This document shows positions 1 to 9,418 of a stretch of DNA of 64,000 bases, piece by piece. The notes below the pieces were generated by a model. It saw only the letters and a program-made list of their open reading frames with translations, did no database searches and was not told where the DNA came from. The stretch's first letter is position 1. Every line of letters begins with the position of its first letter. Position numbers and translations under genes: made by a program. The stretch spans positions 62,001-126,000 of the forward strand of contig NZ_FYDO01000015.1 of NCBI RefSeq assembly GCF_900187615.1. Reading direction: 5' to 3'. This DNA comes from Pseudomonas sp. Irchel s3f7. GTDB lineage: Bacteria; Pseudomonadota; Gammaproteobacteria; Pseudomonadales; Pseudomonadaceae.

Positions 1-1125
1 ACCGTGGCGGTGGGCGTGTCCATGGTGCTGTTGCTGATCGGCATGAAGCGTTTTACACCGAAATTACCGGCACCGTTGATTGCCGTGGCGATCGGCATTG
101 TTGCGATGAGCCTGTTGAACCTTGAGCGATTCGGCGTTTCGGCCGTCGGCGCGGTGCCGATTGGCCTGCCGGGTTTGACGATGCCCATCTGGTCGATGGC
201 GGAAGCCCTCTGGCCCTCGGCGTTGGGCATCGCGCTGATGAGTTTTACCGAGACCATTGCTGCAGGACGCGCCTTCGCCCGCAATGACGAGCCAACGCCT
301 CAACCGAACCGTGAGCTGGTTGCCACCGGCGTCGCCAACATCGGCGGTGCCTTTCTCGGCGCTATGGTTGCCGGTGGCGGCACGACCCAAACTGCCGTGA
401 ATCGCCTGGCCGGCGCACGCTCGCAACTGGCCGCACTGGTGACCGCGGCGTTGTCGCTGGGCACGTGCCTGTTACTGGCGCCGTTCATTGGCCAGATGCC
501 CAACGCCACGCTCGCTGCGGTGGTGATTGTGTATTCGGTGGGGCTGATCGAACCGGCAGAGTTTCGCGAGATCCTGTCGGTTCGCCGTACCGAATTTGTC
601 TGGGCCGTGGTGGCGATGCTCGGGGTGATGTTGCTGGGCACGCTGCAAGGCATTGTCGTGGCGATTGTCGTCTCGCTGGTGGCGTTGGCCTATCAAGTGT
701 CCGATCCGCCCGTGCATCGCCTGGGGCGCAAACCCGGTACCAACGTCTATCGTCCGCAGTCCGAAGAGACTGCCGAAGACGAACAGTTTGACGGGTTGCT
801 GTTGCTGCGCCCGGAAGGTCGCGTGTTCTTCGCCAATGCCGAGCGTATCGGCGAGAAGATGCGCCCGCTGATCAATGACGCTAACCCCGACGTGGTGATT
901 CTCGACCTGCGCAGTGTGTTCGACCTGGAATACACCGCCTTGAAGATGCTGACCCTGGCGGAGCAGCAAATGCGCGAAAAAGGTATTTCACTCTGGATGG
1001 TGGGCATGAGCCCGTCGGTGTGGGACATGGTTATCAAGGCCCCGTTGGGTCGTACGCTGGGCGAGTCGCATATGTTCTTGAACCTGGAGCAGGCGGTCGA
1101 TCATTACCAGCGCAGTCGACAGTGA
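1..1125 (+). CDS. SulP-family anion permease, C-terminal part (truncated by window edge)
   Basis: The reading frame is open from the first base, so the true start lies upstream. The visible part is a hydrophobic transporter domain with repeated membrane segments and the glycine-rich stretch AGGGTTQTAVNRL typical of SulP carriers. It is followed by a cytoplasmic STAS domain (about residues 260-370, beginning near FDGLLLLRPEGRVFF). SulP proteins move sulfate, bicarbonate or other anions across the inner membrane, and the STAS domain is regulatory. The substrate cannot be told from the sequence. The gene ends 58 bases before the polyphosphate kinase on the same strand, so co-transcription is possible but not shown. 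Confidence 0.85.
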   Translation, partial: TVAVGVSMVLLLIGMKRFTPKLPAPLIAVAIGIVAMSLLNLERFGVSAVGAVPIGLPGLTMPIWSMAEALWPSALGIALMSFTETIAAGRAFARNDEPTPQPNRELVATGVANIGGAFLGAMVAGGGTTQTAVNRLAGARSQLAALVTAALSLGTCLLLAPFIGQMPNATLAAVVIVYSVGLIEPAEFREILSVRRTEFVWAVVAMLGVMLLGTLQGIVVAIVVSLVALAYQVSDPPVHRLGRKPGTNVYRPQSEETAEDEQFDGLLLLRPEGRVFFANAERIGEKMRPLINDANPDVVILDLRSVFDLEYTALKMLTLAEQQMREKGISLWMVGMSPSVWDMVIKAPLGRTLGESHMFLNLEQAVDHYQRSRQ

Positions 1126-1183
1126 ATGAGCGTTCGCAAGCGCTCCCCGGACGTATTTTGACGAAATGAACGAGGTATCGGCG

Positions 1184-2005
1184 ATGGCGAAGAAGAAGGC
1201 TGAAGCGAAGACCAAGCCTGTTGAAACTGACAAGCTCAAGAACAAGGATTATCTCGAGGAGCTGGCCCGGCTGCATGTCGAACTGGTCAAGCTGCAAGAG
1301 TGGGTCAAGCACAAGGGCCTGAAGGTTTGCATCATCTTCGAAGGGCGTGACGGGGCAGGCAAGGGCGGTACGATCAAGGCCCTCACCGAGCGGGTCAGCC
1401 CACGGGTTTTCCGGGTCGTGGCCTTGCCGGCGCCGACGGAACGGGAAAAAAGCCAGATGTATTTGCAGCGTTACCTGCCGCATTTACCGGCGGCCGGTGA
1501 GGTGGTGATTTTCGACCGCAGTTGGTACAACCGTGCCGGTGTGGAACGGGTCATGGGGTTCTGCACGGAAGAGCAGGTCAGGAACTTCCTCGACAAAGTG
1601 GCACCGCAAGTCGAGCATGCGCTGGTCGAGTCGGGGATCATCCTGCTCAAGTACTGGCTCGAAGTCAGCTCTGAGGAGCAGACCCGCCGGCTCACGGCGC
1701 GTATCACCGATGGCCGCAAGATCTGGAAACTGTCACCGATGGACATCAAGTCCTATAGCCGCTGGTACGAGTATTCCCGCGCACGTGACGACATGTTCGA
1801 GGCGACCGATACCGAATACGCCCCATGGCGGGTTGCCAACTCGAACGACAAGCGTCGGGCGCGACTCAATATCATCAATGATGTGTTGAACAGCATCCCT
1901 TACGAGGATGTGCCACGTGAGAAAGTGAAGCTACCAAAACGGCAGGGGCCGGGCGACTACCGCGAGCCGGACTATCCGTACAAGTTCATTGCTGAAAAAT
2001 ACTGA
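1184..2005 (+). CDS. ppk2: Polyphosphate kinase 2 (PPK2 family)
   Basis: This 273-residue cytoplasmic enzyme transfers phosphate between polyphosphate and nucleotides. The Walker A motif GRDGAGKGG is at residues 54-62 and the Walker B/lid motif DRSWYNRAGVE at 111-121, both diagnostic of PPK2. The length fits a single-domain PPK2. An in-frame ATG at 1166 would add six residues, but the ACGAGG Shine-Dalgarno at about 1170-1175 sits correctly for the ATG at 1184, which was chosen. The N-terminus is lysine-rich (MAKKKAEAKTK). Whether it prefers ADP/GDP or AMP as acceptor cannot be decided from sequence alone. Confidence 0.92.
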   Translation: MAKKKAEAKTKPVETDKLKNKDYLEELARLHVELVKLQEWVKHKGLKVCIIFEGRDGAGKGGTIKALTERVSPRVFRVVALPAPTEREKSQMYLQRYLPHLPAAGEVVIFDRSWYNRAGVERVMGFCTEEQVRNFLDKVAPQVEHALVESGIILLKYWLEVSSEEQTRRLTARITDGRKIWKLSPMDIKSYSRWYEYSRARDDMFEATDTEYAPWRVANSNDKRRARLNIINDVLNSIPYEDVPREKVKLPKRQGPGDYREPDYPYKFIAEKY

Positions 2006-2017
2006 CGGTTGTAAATG

Positions 2018-2047
2018 ACAGGAGCCAGGCAATAGCCTGGCTCCTGT
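2018..2047. terminator. Convergent hairpin terminator between ppk2 and speC
   Basis: A perfect 13-bp stem (ACAGGAGCCAGGC / GCCTGGCTCCTGT) closes an AATA loop. It lies in the 51-base gap between the convergent ends of ppk2 and the ornithine decarboxylase gene. There is no strong T-run, but the position and the stem suggest a shared, bidirectional terminator. Confidence 0.7.
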
Positions 2048-2056
2048 GTCACCGCA

Positions 2057-4240
2057 TCAGGCCTTGATTACATAGCCGTAAGCCCGAGTGCGGCCTCCTT
2101 CCTGCTTCAAGTACACGCCTTGCAACTCTGGCGTGAAGCCTGGCAAGGCGTTGATGCCTTCTTCCAGCGCCAGGAAATACTTCAGCACCGCACCACCCCA
2201 GATTTCGCCGGGCACCACGCACAGCACGCCAGGCGGATAAGGCAGTGCGCCCTCGGCGGCGATCCGGCCGTCTGCATCCGCCAATGCCACCAGTTCGACG
2301 TTGCCACGGATGTACTCGTTCTGCGCTTGCTGCGGGTTCATCGCTTTTTTCGGGAAGTGTTCCTTGCGGAACATCGCCTTCTGCAGATGCTGGACGTCGC
2401 GCTCGCGGTACAGGTCGTGCATTTCCTGGCAGAGCTGGCGGATGGTGTAGTTGCGGTAGCGTTCCTCGTTCAACCCATAGATCGTCGGCAACACCCGGCT
2501 CATCGGTGCGTCATCACTGATGAACCGCTCGAAACGGGCGATCTGCGCGGCGAGGTGGGTCATTTTCGCCCAGTCTTCCGCCGGGGTCAGCAGGAACAGA
2601 ATCGAGTTCAGGTCGCATTTTTCCGGAACGATGCCGTTCTCGCGCAAGAAATTGGCGAGGATGCCGGCATGGATACCGAAGTCGGTGTAGCTGCCATCGA
2701 CCGGGTCGATCCCCGGCGTGGTGAACAGCAACTTGCACGGGTCAATGAAGTACTGCTTCTCGGCGTACCCGCTAAAGGCATGCCAGCGATCCTTCGGATG
2801 GAACTCGAAGAAGCGCAGGTCATTGGCGATCTCATCCGTTGGATAGTCTTCCCATGCCCGCCCTTCAATCGTGTCGGGCACGAATGGGCGCACCATGGTG
2901 CAGGCTTCCAGAATCAGTTTGCGGGCATCGATGCCGAACTTCACGCAGTCCTCCCACAGCCGCAGGCCACTGCGGCCGGCGTGGATACGCGCGTTGACAT
3001 CCAGCGAGGCGAACAACGGGTAGAACGGGCTCGTCGAGGCCTGGGCCATGAACGAGTTGTTCAGCCGGTGATGGTTGCAGTAGCGGTCCTGGCCCTTGAT
3101 GTGCCGGTCTTTCTTGTGCACCTGGGACGCCTGGGAGAAACCGGCCTGCTGTTTGTGCACCGATTGGGTGACGAAGATGCCGGGATCGTTTTCATCCAGT
3201 TCCAGCAGCAGGGGCGAGCAGTCTTTCATCATCGGAATGAACTGCTCGTAACCGACCCACGCCGAGTCAAACAGGATGTAGTCGCACAACTTGCCGATGC
3301 GGTCGACGACCTGCCGGGCGTTGTAGATGGTGCCGTCGTAGGTGCCGAGCTGAATGATCGCCAGGCGGAACGGCCGTGGCAGCTGAGCCTTGTCCGGCGC
3401 GACCTCGGCAATCAGTTCACGCAGGTAGTCTTCTTCAAAGCAATGCGAGTCGATCCCGCCGATGAAGCCGTAAGGATTGCGTGCGGTTTCCAGGTACACC
3501 GGCGTCGCCCCGGACTGGATCAGCGCGCCTTGGTGATTGGACTTGTGGTTGTTGCGGTCGAACAGCACCAGATCGCCCGGGGTGAGCAGGGCGTTGGTCA
3601 CCACTTTGTTAGAGGCCGAGGTGCCATTGAGCACAAAATAGGTCTTGTCGGCGTTGAACACTTTCGCCGCATGTTTTTGTGCCAGCAATGCCGGGCCTTC
3701 GTGGATCAGCAGGTCGCCCAGCTTGACGTCGGCGTTGCACATGTCGGCGCGAAACAGCGTTTCGCCAAAGAAGTCGAAAAACTGCCGCCCCGCCGGGTGT
3801 TTGCGGAAGAATTGCCCGCCCTGGTGGCCCGGGCAGGCGAATGTGGCGTTGGCCGATTCGGTGTACTTTTTCAGCGAGTCGAAGAAGGGTGGCAGCAGGG
3901 TTGCTTCATAGGCGCGGGCGGCAGTTTCCAGTTGGTTGCCATGGTATTCGACGTTGGCGCGGGTCCGGTCGAAAATGCCATTGACCTGCAACAGTACGTC
4001 TTGCAGGTGTTTGTAGACCTGCCGGGGTTGGGTTTCAACACCGGGGGAGGCAACCAGGAAAATCGGAATATCGAAACCGGTACGTTGGATCGCGTCCAGG
4101 GCGCCGGCCAATACATCGGCAACAGAGACCACCGCAACCGCGACGTTGGTGAAGTCGGTGTTGCCGAGCAGGACCACTTCCCGGGCATTCTTGAAACATT
4201 CCTGCGCGCCTTCGCTGGCGGCAATCTTCAGGGCTTTCAT
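2057..4240 (-). CDS. speC: Ornithine decarboxylase, class I PLP type (SpeC/SpeF-like)
   Basis: Converts ornithine to putrescine. The 727-residue protein has the N-terminal wing domain (LLGNTDFTNVAV), the TFACPGHQGGQFF motif near 133-145, and the PLP-binding lysine in SVHKQQAG at about residue 363, with LFDSAW at about 323-328. As far as I recall the E. coli SpeC sequence, this protein follows it closely along its whole length, including the C-terminal LPYPPGVLCVVPGE. Pseudomonads usually also carry a short, eukaryote-like ornithine decarboxylase, so this is probably a second, possibly inducible enzyme. The PuuB-like and PuuA-like genes that follow act on putrescine, which supports the substrate call. 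Lysine or arginine specificity is less likely. Confidence 0.88.
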   Translation of the reverse strand: MKALKIAASEGAQECFKNAREVVLLGNTDFTNVAVAVVSVADVLAGALDAIQRTGFDIPIFLVASPGVETQPRQVYKHLQDVLLQVNGIFDRTRANVEYHGNQLETAARAYEATLLPPFFDSLKKYTESANATFACPGHQGGQFFRKHPAGRQFFDFFGETLFRADMCNADVKLGDLLIHEGPALLAQKHAAKVFNADKTYFVLNGTSASNKVVTNALLTPGDLVLFDRNNHKSNHQGALIQSGATPVYLETARNPYGFIGGIDSHCFEEDYLRELIAEVAPDKAQLPRPFRLAIIQLGTYDGTIYNARQVVDRIGKLCDYILFDSAWVGYEQFIPMMKDCSPLLLELDENDPGIFVTQSVHKQQAGFSQASQVHKKDRHIKGQDRYCNHHRLNNSFMAQASTSPFYPLFASLDVNARIHAGRSGLRLWEDCVKFGIDARKLILEACTMVRPFVPDTIEGRAWEDYPTDEIANDLRFFEFHPKDRWHAFSGYAEKQYFIDPCKLLFTTPGIDPVDGSYTDFGIHAGILANFLRENGIVPEKCDLNSILFLLTPAEDWAKMTHLAAQIARFERFISDDAPMSRVLPTIYGLNEERYRNYTIRQLCQEMHDLYRERDVQHLQKAMFRKEHFPKKAMNPQQAQNEYIRGNVELVALADADGRIAAEGALPYPPGVLCVVPGEIWGGAVLKYFLALEEGINALPGFTPELQGVYLKQEGGRTRAYGYVIKA

Positions 4241-4436
4241 CGTGGCGTCTCCTGGCGGGCACTCAATTGTCCGCAGCTTTTATAGAGATCAATCTTCGAG
4301 GGAGCCTTCCAGTTCCCCTGATCGAAAATCGTGTCACCACTGGTTATAGAGCATTTTCCTGATCTGTCAGGCTTTTACTCTCGTTTGGCGCGGATTGCCG
4401 ACAGACGCTTGATTCAAATCAACGAAGCCGTGCCGA

Positions 4437-4505
4437 TCAGGCGTGCCCTAGCGCAATGGCAAAAGACACCACGATCATGCAGGCGAAAGCGAAATTGAGA
4501 TTCAT
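4437..4505 (-). CDS. Putative 22-residue hydrophobic peptide upstream of speC
   Basis: A short open frame starts at ATG 4505 and stops with TGA at 4437. It encodes a peptide beginning MNLNFAFACMIVV and ending AIALGHA, which could form one membrane segment. It lies about 200 bases upstream of speC on the same strand. The ribosome site is weak (GGAACC). The rest of 4241-4776 holds no larger gene, only AT-richer promoter-like DNA and REP sequence. It could be a membrane micropeptide, a leader peptide or chance. It does not resemble the E. coli SpeFL leader. Confidence 0.3.
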   Translation of the reverse strand: MNLNFAFACMIVVSFAIALGHA

Positions 4506-4708
4506 GAGGGTTCCATCCGTCCAATGGGCAATGGCGCCATTTTGAACAGATCGGGAGCAAATAAAAAATTCGGTGTAGTGATTTGAATGATCGAGGGCAT
4601 TGATACTTGGTGATGTATTTGTGGTGGGGCGGCTGGCCCCATCGCGGGCAAGCCCCTTCCCTCAGGGGATATCGGCCAGACCAAATTTTGTGGTCGACCG
4701 GAATCCCT

Positions 4709-4735
4709 GTAGGAGCAAGCTTGCTCGCGATGAGG
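4709..4735. repeat. REP palindrome
   Basis: Single Pseudomonas REP element with the core TAGGAGCAAGCTTGCTCGCG, in the intergenic stretch downstream of the PuuB-like gene. A diverged half element (CATCGCGGGCAAGCCCC) lies just upstream near 4639-4655. Probably a transcript-end or mobile REPtron-type repeat. Confidence 0.85.
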
Positions 4736-4776
4736 CCAGCACAGACAACATCAATGCTGAATATGCAGCAATTGAC

Positions 4777-6063
4777 TCAGCGCAACCGCTCAAGCATCTG
4801 GTAGTACCACATGCCCGCCGCCAACATCGGGTTGCCCAGCAGATCACCCATCGGCACACGGATGTGCTGACACGCGGCGAACGTATCGTAATGCTCCATT
4901 TGCCCGGTGATCGCCCGGCCCATGATTTCACCCATGATGTGGGTGGTGGCGATGCCATGGCCGGAGTAGCCCTGGCAATACCAGACGTTGTCCGAAAGCT
5001 TGCCCAGTTGCGGGATGCGATTGATCACGATGCCCATCGCGCAGCTCCACTGGTAATCGATAGCCACGCCTTTGAGCGCCGGAAACGTCTGTTCGATGCA
5101 CGGGCGCAACTCGGCGGCGATGTCGCGTGAATCCTTGCCGCTGTAGTTGGCGCCACCGCCGAACAGCAGGCGACCGTCGGCGGTCAGGCGATAGTAGTCG
5201 AGCACGAAACGGCAGTCGTACACGGCAAGGTCTTCGGGGTTGATCTGCTTCGCCAGATCGCCCAGCGGCGCGGTGGTGACGATGCCGCCCATGGCCGGGA
5301 AAATCTTGCCCTTGAGCTTGCTCGGTTCGAGCTTGTGGTACACGTCGCCAGCCAGCAGCACTTGATTGGCATCGATGCGGCCATGGGCGGTGCGCACGCC
5401 CGGCGTGTCGCCATGGATGATTTCCAGCACTTCGCTGTTTTCGAAGATCAATGCGCCCAGGCTTTCGGCCGCCCGCGCTTCACCGATGCACAGGTTGAGC
5501 GGGTGCAAATGCATGTTGCGAGTGTTCTTGATCGCGCCGTGATAGAGATCGCTTTGCAGCAGATCGCGTACCTGGCTGCGGTCGAGCAGGCTGACCTCGT
5601 CGCCCATGCCACGACGCACCGCTTCGTCGTAATCCTTGCGCAAGCCGTCCATGTGACTGGGCTTGTACGCGGCATGCAAGTGACCGTGCTTGAGGTCGCA
5701 GGCGATGCCGTATTTCTCGACCCGCTGCTGGATGATCTGGTGCCCGCGCCAGCGCAGGTGCCAGATGAAATCGTCGACGTCTTCGCCGATGGTGCGGCGC
5801 ATCTGTTTGCGCATCGCTTCATCGCCCGAGAGGCTGCCGGTGACCTGGCCGCCATTGCGCCCGGTGGCGCCCCAGCCGATTTTATTACTTTCGACAATGG
5901 CGACTTTCAGGCCTTTTTCCGCCAGTTCGACAGCGGTGGCGACGCCGGTGAAGCCGCCACCGATGATCACCACATCGACGCGATGCTGACCTTGCAGGGT
6001 CGGGTAATCGGTGTCCTGGTTAAGGGTGGCGGTGTAGTAGGAATTGCAGCGTTGTTGGGTCAT
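4777..6063 (-). CDS. FAD-dependent oxidoreductase, gamma-glutamylputrescine oxidase (PuuB) type
   Basis: A 428-residue flavoprotein of the DAO/GlpO fold. The dinucleotide motif VVIIGGGFTG is at residues 31-40, followed by the second FAD contact ESNKIGWGATGRNGGQVTG. The C-terminal motif CQGYSGHGIATTH is typical of PuuB and related amine oxidoreductases. Family knowledge: these enzymes oxidise gamma-glutamyl-putrescine or related amines. The PuuA-like ligase gene lies just upstream on the same strand, 178 bases away across a REP pair, supporting a role in putrescine breakdown. An ATG 30 bases further upstream (6093) is possible, but MTQQRCNSYY at 6063 fits the usual start of the family. Confidence 0.82.
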   Translation of the reverse strand: MTQQRCNSYYTATLNQDTDYPTLQGQHRVDVVIIGGGFTGVATAVELAEKGLKVAIVESNKIGWGATGRNGGQVTGSLSGDEAMRKQMRRTIGEDVDDFIWHLRWRGHQIIQQRVEKYGIACDLKHGHLHAAYKPSHMDGLRKDYDEAVRRGMGDEVSLLDRSQVRDLLQSDLYHGAIKNTRNMHLHPLNLCIGEARAAESLGALIFENSEVLEIIHGDTPGVRTAHGRIDANQVLLAGDVYHKLEPSKLKGKIFPAMGGIVTTAPLGDLAKQINPEDLAVYDCRFVLDYYRLTADGRLLFGGGANYSGKDSRDIAAELRPCIEQTFPALKGVAIDYQWSCAMGIVINRIPQLGKLSDNVWYCQGYSGHGIATTHIMGEIMGRAITGQMEHYDTFAACQHIRVPMGDLLGNPMLAAGMWYYQMLERLR

Positions 6064-6119
6064 GTCAGTGTCCAGGGGAAATTGGGAGAACATTGCCAGT
6101 CAAGTGAACGCAGCCCTTT

Positions 6120-6210
6120 GTGGGAGCGAGCCTGCTCGCGATAGCGATCGCCCAGTCAACAATGATGTTGAATGTGGTGGCCTCATCGCGAGCAGGCTCG
6201 CTCCCACAGG
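6120..6210. repeat. Inverted REP pair (BIME)
   Basis: Two REP palindromes in opposite orientation, TGGGAGCGAGCCTGCTCGCG (from 6121) and its complement ending about 6208, flank a 40-base spacer. The pair lies between the PuuA-like and PuuB-like genes and could form a large hairpin in the transcript. Confidence 0.85.
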
Positions 6211-6241
6211 GATTGAATTGGACCGATTGACGGAGAAGGGC

Positions 6242-7606
6242 TTACGCTTCAGTCAAATACCAGCGCCAGTCCTGCTCACCCACTTCAGCCATGAACTGCC
6301 GGTACTCGGCACGTTTGACCGCCAGATACACCCCCAGAAACTCCTGACCCAATGCATCCCGTGCCCACACCGAATTTTCCAGCGCCGTCAGCGACGTCAG
6401 CCAATCGGTCGGCAGCAATTGCGTGGCTTGCGCATAGCCGTTGCCTTCCACCGGATCGCCCGGATCGATATTTTCGCTGAAGCCCCGATGGATCCCCGCC
6501 AGAATGGCCGCCGCCGCCAGATACGGGTTGGCGTCGGCGCCGCAGATGCGGTGTTCGATGTGGCGGCTGTTGGCCGGGCCACCCGGCACGCGCAGGCTGA
6601 CGGTGCGGTTGTCGACGCCCCAGGTCGGTGCCAGCGGTGCGTAGCTGTTGGCCTGGAAACGCCGGTACGAGTTGGCGTTAGGGCAGAACAGCAGCAAGGA
6701 ATCGAGCAACGACGCCAGCATGCCGCCGATGGCGGTGCGCAACAGCGGTGTACCGGCCGGGTCTTCGGACGCAAACAGATTGCGACCCTCGGCATCGGCG
6801 ATGCTGACGTGCATGTGCATGCCGGTGCCCGCCAAGTGATCGAACGGCTTGGCCATGAACGTTGCCTGCATGCCGTGCTTGTGGGCGATGGCTTTCACCA
6901 GACGCTTGTAGCGCACCGCTTGGTCCATCGCTTCGAGGGCATCGCCATGTTCCAGGGTGATTTCCACCTGGCCCGGTGCGTACTCGGAAATCGCCGTGCG
7001 TGCCGGAATGCCGTGGAGCTTGCATACCGCATACAGGTCGGCGAGGAACGGTTCGATCTGCTCCAGTTCGCGCAGGCCATACACCTGCGTGTGTCGCGGT
7101 CGACCACCGTCCGCGTCCAGCGCCGGTTGTGGGCGTCCATTGTGGTCGCGCTTGGCGTCCAGCAAGTAGAACTCCAGTTCGCAGGCCATCACCGGGTAGT
7201 AACCCTCGGCTTTCAGACGGTCGATCACATTGATCAGCAGGTGACGCGGGTCGGCGATGCTCGCCGGCATGCCTTCTTCAGGGTGCATGCTGACCTGCAC
7301 GGCGGCGGTCGGAATCTGCCGCCACGGCAAGCGCACCAGGCTGCCTTCGAGCGGGTAAGCGCGGCAATCGATATCGCCCACGTCCCAGACCAGCCCGGAG
7401 TTTTCGACGTCCTCACCCTGCAAGGTCAAACCGAGGATGGTGCTGGGCAGCGGACGGCCGCTTTCGTAGACCGCCAGCAGTTCTTCACGGTGCAACAGCT
7501 TGCCGCGTGGCACACCGTTGGCGTCAAGAATGAACAGCTCGATCATGTCGATATCGGGGTTGTCGGCCAGAAAGCGTTTGGCGTCTTCAAGGGCTGCGAA
7601 TTTCAT
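6242..7606 (-). CDS. Glutamine synthetase-family ligase, glutamate-putrescine ligase (PuuA) type
   Basis: 454 residues with an N-terminal beta-grasp domain and a catalytic glutamine synthetase domain. Recognisable blocks are CELEFYLLD (metal-binding glutamates), GTGMHMHVS, the NSYAPLAPTWGVDNRTVSLR region and HRICGADANPYL. It lacks the adenylylation region of classical GlnA and is shorter than housekeeping GlnA. In pseudomonads such paralogues gamma-glutamylate putrescine or other amines. The PuuB-like oxidoreductase downstream and the ornithine decarboxylase nearby make a putrescine role likely, but the exact amine is inferred. Confidence 0.83.
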   Translation of the reverse strand: MKFAALEDAKRFLADNPDIDMIELFILDANGVPRGKLLHREELLAVYESGRPLPSTILGLTLQGEDVENSGLVWDVGDIDCRAYPLEGSLVRLPWRQIPTAAVQVSMHPEEGMPASIADPRHLLINVIDRLKAEGYYPVMACELEFYLLDAKRDHNGRPQPALDADGGRPRHTQVYGLRELEQIEPFLADLYAVCKLHGIPARTAISEYAPGQVEITLEHGDALEAMDQAVRYKRLVKAIAHKHGMQATFMAKPFDHLAGTGMHMHVSIADAEGRNLFASEDPAGTPLLRTAIGGMLASLLDSLLLFCPNANSYRRFQANSYAPLAPTWGVDNRTVSLRVPGGPANSRHIEHRICGADANPYLAAAAILAGIHRGFSENIDPGDPVEGNGYAQATQLLPTDWLTSLTALENSVWARDALGQEFLGVYLAVKRAEYRQFMAEVGEQDWRWYLTEA

Positions 7607-7735
7607 TGTTCGTCACTCACGTTGGCGTCCTGCGGACGCACGGATTCGGGCCTCGGCACGACGACGGATGCAAAGATCCGGGGCATGCAGGCAAAGGATT
7701 AGCGAGGGAGGGGGCTCGACGCGTTGGGGACGCGC

Positions 7736-7825
7736 TTAGACGAGCAGGGTGCTATCCGGCGGACGTGCGGAGTGACGAAGTTTGGAACGGCTCAAGGCCA
7801 TGGGCAGGTTGACAATGCGGTTCAT
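7736..7825 (-). CDS. Possible 29-residue basic peptide in the PuuA-ChrA gap
   Basis: The 321-base gap 7607-7927 has no clear gene. The best small frame starts at ATG 7825, preceded by GGAAACACTCGCT as a fair ribosome site, and encodes a basic peptide beginning MNRIVNLPMALSRSKLRHS. It is on the same strand as the genes on both sides. No family is recognised, and it may be chance. Confidence 0.22.
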   Translation of the reverse strand: MNRIVNLPMALSRSKLRHSARPPDSTLLV

Positions 7826-7927
7826 AGCGAGTGTTTCCAGCATTGGAAATCGTCGGCGGCAAGTGTGACAAGCCATCCGGTCGTGGCTGGATACTAGGGG
7901 GGAAAGCGGCGCGTGTAAACGTCTCAT

Positions 7928-9322
7928 TCATTGCATCAGGTGCACACCCAGCCCGATCACCCCACAACCGATCAACACTTCGATCACGCCGCGCTTGAAC
8001 CGCAGCAACGCAACGGCCGCGGCTATTGCTATCAGCGCCGAAGGCCAGTCGAGGTTTCCACTGAAACCGTTCGGCCACAGCACGTGATAAGCAAAAAAAC
8101 ACGCGAGATTAAGAATCACCCCGACCACCGCGGCGGTGATCGCTGTCAGCGGAGCGGTGAACTTGAGTTCGTTGTGCGTCGACTCCACCAGCGGGCCACC
8201 GGCGAGAATGAACAGGAACGAGGGCAGGAAGGTGAACCAGGTCACCAATGTGGCCGCGAGCGCACCGGCGATAAACGCCTGGTCCGGGCCGAATACCTCA
8301 AGCACATACCCGCCGATGAAACCGACAAACGCCACCACCATGATCAGCGGCCCGGGGGTGGTTTCGCCGAGCGCCAGGCCGTCGATCATCTGCGTCGGCG
8401 TCAGCCATCCATAGTGGCCGACCGCGCCCTGGTACACATACGGCAGCACCGCGTAGGCGCCGCCGAAGGTCAGTAGTGCCGCTTTGGTGAAGAACCAGCC
8501 CATTTGCGTCAACGTGCCTTCCCAGCCAAATAGGGCGGTGAGTGTGGCCATGGGCAGTGTCCACAAAATCGCACCGACAACGGCCAGGCGTGCCAGTTTC
8601 AAACCACTGAACCGGGCGTGTTCAGGCGGTGGGGTGTCGTCGTCGATCAACGCCGGGCCGAAGGTTTTTTGCGCAGCGCTGTGTCCGCCGGTCCTGAACT
8701 TTTCAGGGGCCAGTCGCCCGCCGAAATAGCCGATCACCGCAGCCGCCAACACGATCAGCGGAAACGGCACATTGAGCACGAAGATGGCCACGAAGGACGC
8801 CGCAGCGATGCCCCACAGCCAATTGTTTTTTAGCGCCCGCGAGCCGATCCGGTGAGCCGCCTGCACCACAATTGCCGTCACCGCCGGCTTGATCCCATAA
8901 AACAGACCGGCCACTACCGGCACGTCACCGAAGGCGACGTACACCCAGGACAGGGCGATCAGAATGAACAGCGACGGCAACACAAACAGCACACCAGCAA
9001 TCACACCGCCCCAGGTTCGGTGCATCAGCCAGCCGATGTAAGTCGCCAGCTGTTGCGCCTCGGGGCCGGGCAGCAACATGCAATAGTTGAGCGCGTGCAG
9101 AAAGCGTCGCTCGGAGATCCAGCGCCGCCGTTCGACCAACTCCTGGTGCATGATCGAAATCTGCCCGGCCGGCCCGCCGAAACTGATGAAGCCCAGCTTG
9201 AGCCAGAACAGAAACGCTTCACGCAGGCTGATGGCTTGGGGTGTCGACAGATCCTGTTCCGAGGTCGGCTTCAAACGTTTTTCCCTTAGAAGCGCGGTGG
9301 TTGAACCACCGCTCATATTCAT
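7928..9322 (-). CDS. chrA: Chromate transporter ChrA (two CHR domains)
   Basis: A 464-residue inner-membrane protein with two homologous CHR halves. The first carries [15 protein letters not shown] and [14 protein letters not shown]. The second carries [14 protein letters not shown] and [17 protein letters not shown]. These paired motifs and the 400-460 residue length define long-chain ChrA, which exports chromate, probably by proton exchange. A short charged stretch (about residues 180-220) links the halves. The start is uncertain: ATG 9322, ATG 9316 or an upstream TTG at 9325 are all possible, none with a strong ribosome site. It stands alone with no regulator or chrB next to it. Confidence 0.93.
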   Translation of the reverse strand: MNMSGGSTTALLREKRLKPTSEQDLSTPQAISLREAFLFWLKLGFISFGGPAGQISIMHQELVERRRWISERRFLHALNYCMLLPGPEAQQLATYIGWLMHRTWGGVIAGVLFVLPSLFILIALSWVYVAFGDVPVVAGLFYGIKPAVTAIVVQAAHRIGSRALKNNWLWGIAAASFVAIFVLNVPFPLIVLAAAVIGYFGGRLAPEKFRTGGHSAAQKTFGPALIDDDTPPPEHARFSGLKLARLAVVGAILWTLPMATLTALFGWEGTLTQMGWFFTKAALLTFGGAYAVLPYVYQGAVGHYGWLTPTQMIDGLALGETTPGPLIMVVAFVGFIGGYVLEVFGPDQAFIAGALAATLVTWFTFLPSFLFILAGGPLVESTHNELKFTAPLTAITAAVVGVILNLACFFAYHVLWPNGFSGNLDWPSALIAIAAAVALLRFKRGVIEVLIGCGVIGLGVHLMQ

Positions 9323-9418
9323 CAAACGGCGCAGACTGAAAGCAACGGGAAACGGCGCGCAATCACTGTTGATGAGCGGGTCATCGACGATGGTCCATGA
9401 AGCATGCCGTCACCGCCG

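Noticed and set aside
2120-4285. A 721-codon open frame antisense to the ornithine decarboxylase gene
   Set aside because: It mirrors the strong codon bias of speC. Its translation is rich in Arg, Gln and Val with no domain, and the opposite strand encodes an unmistakable enzyme.
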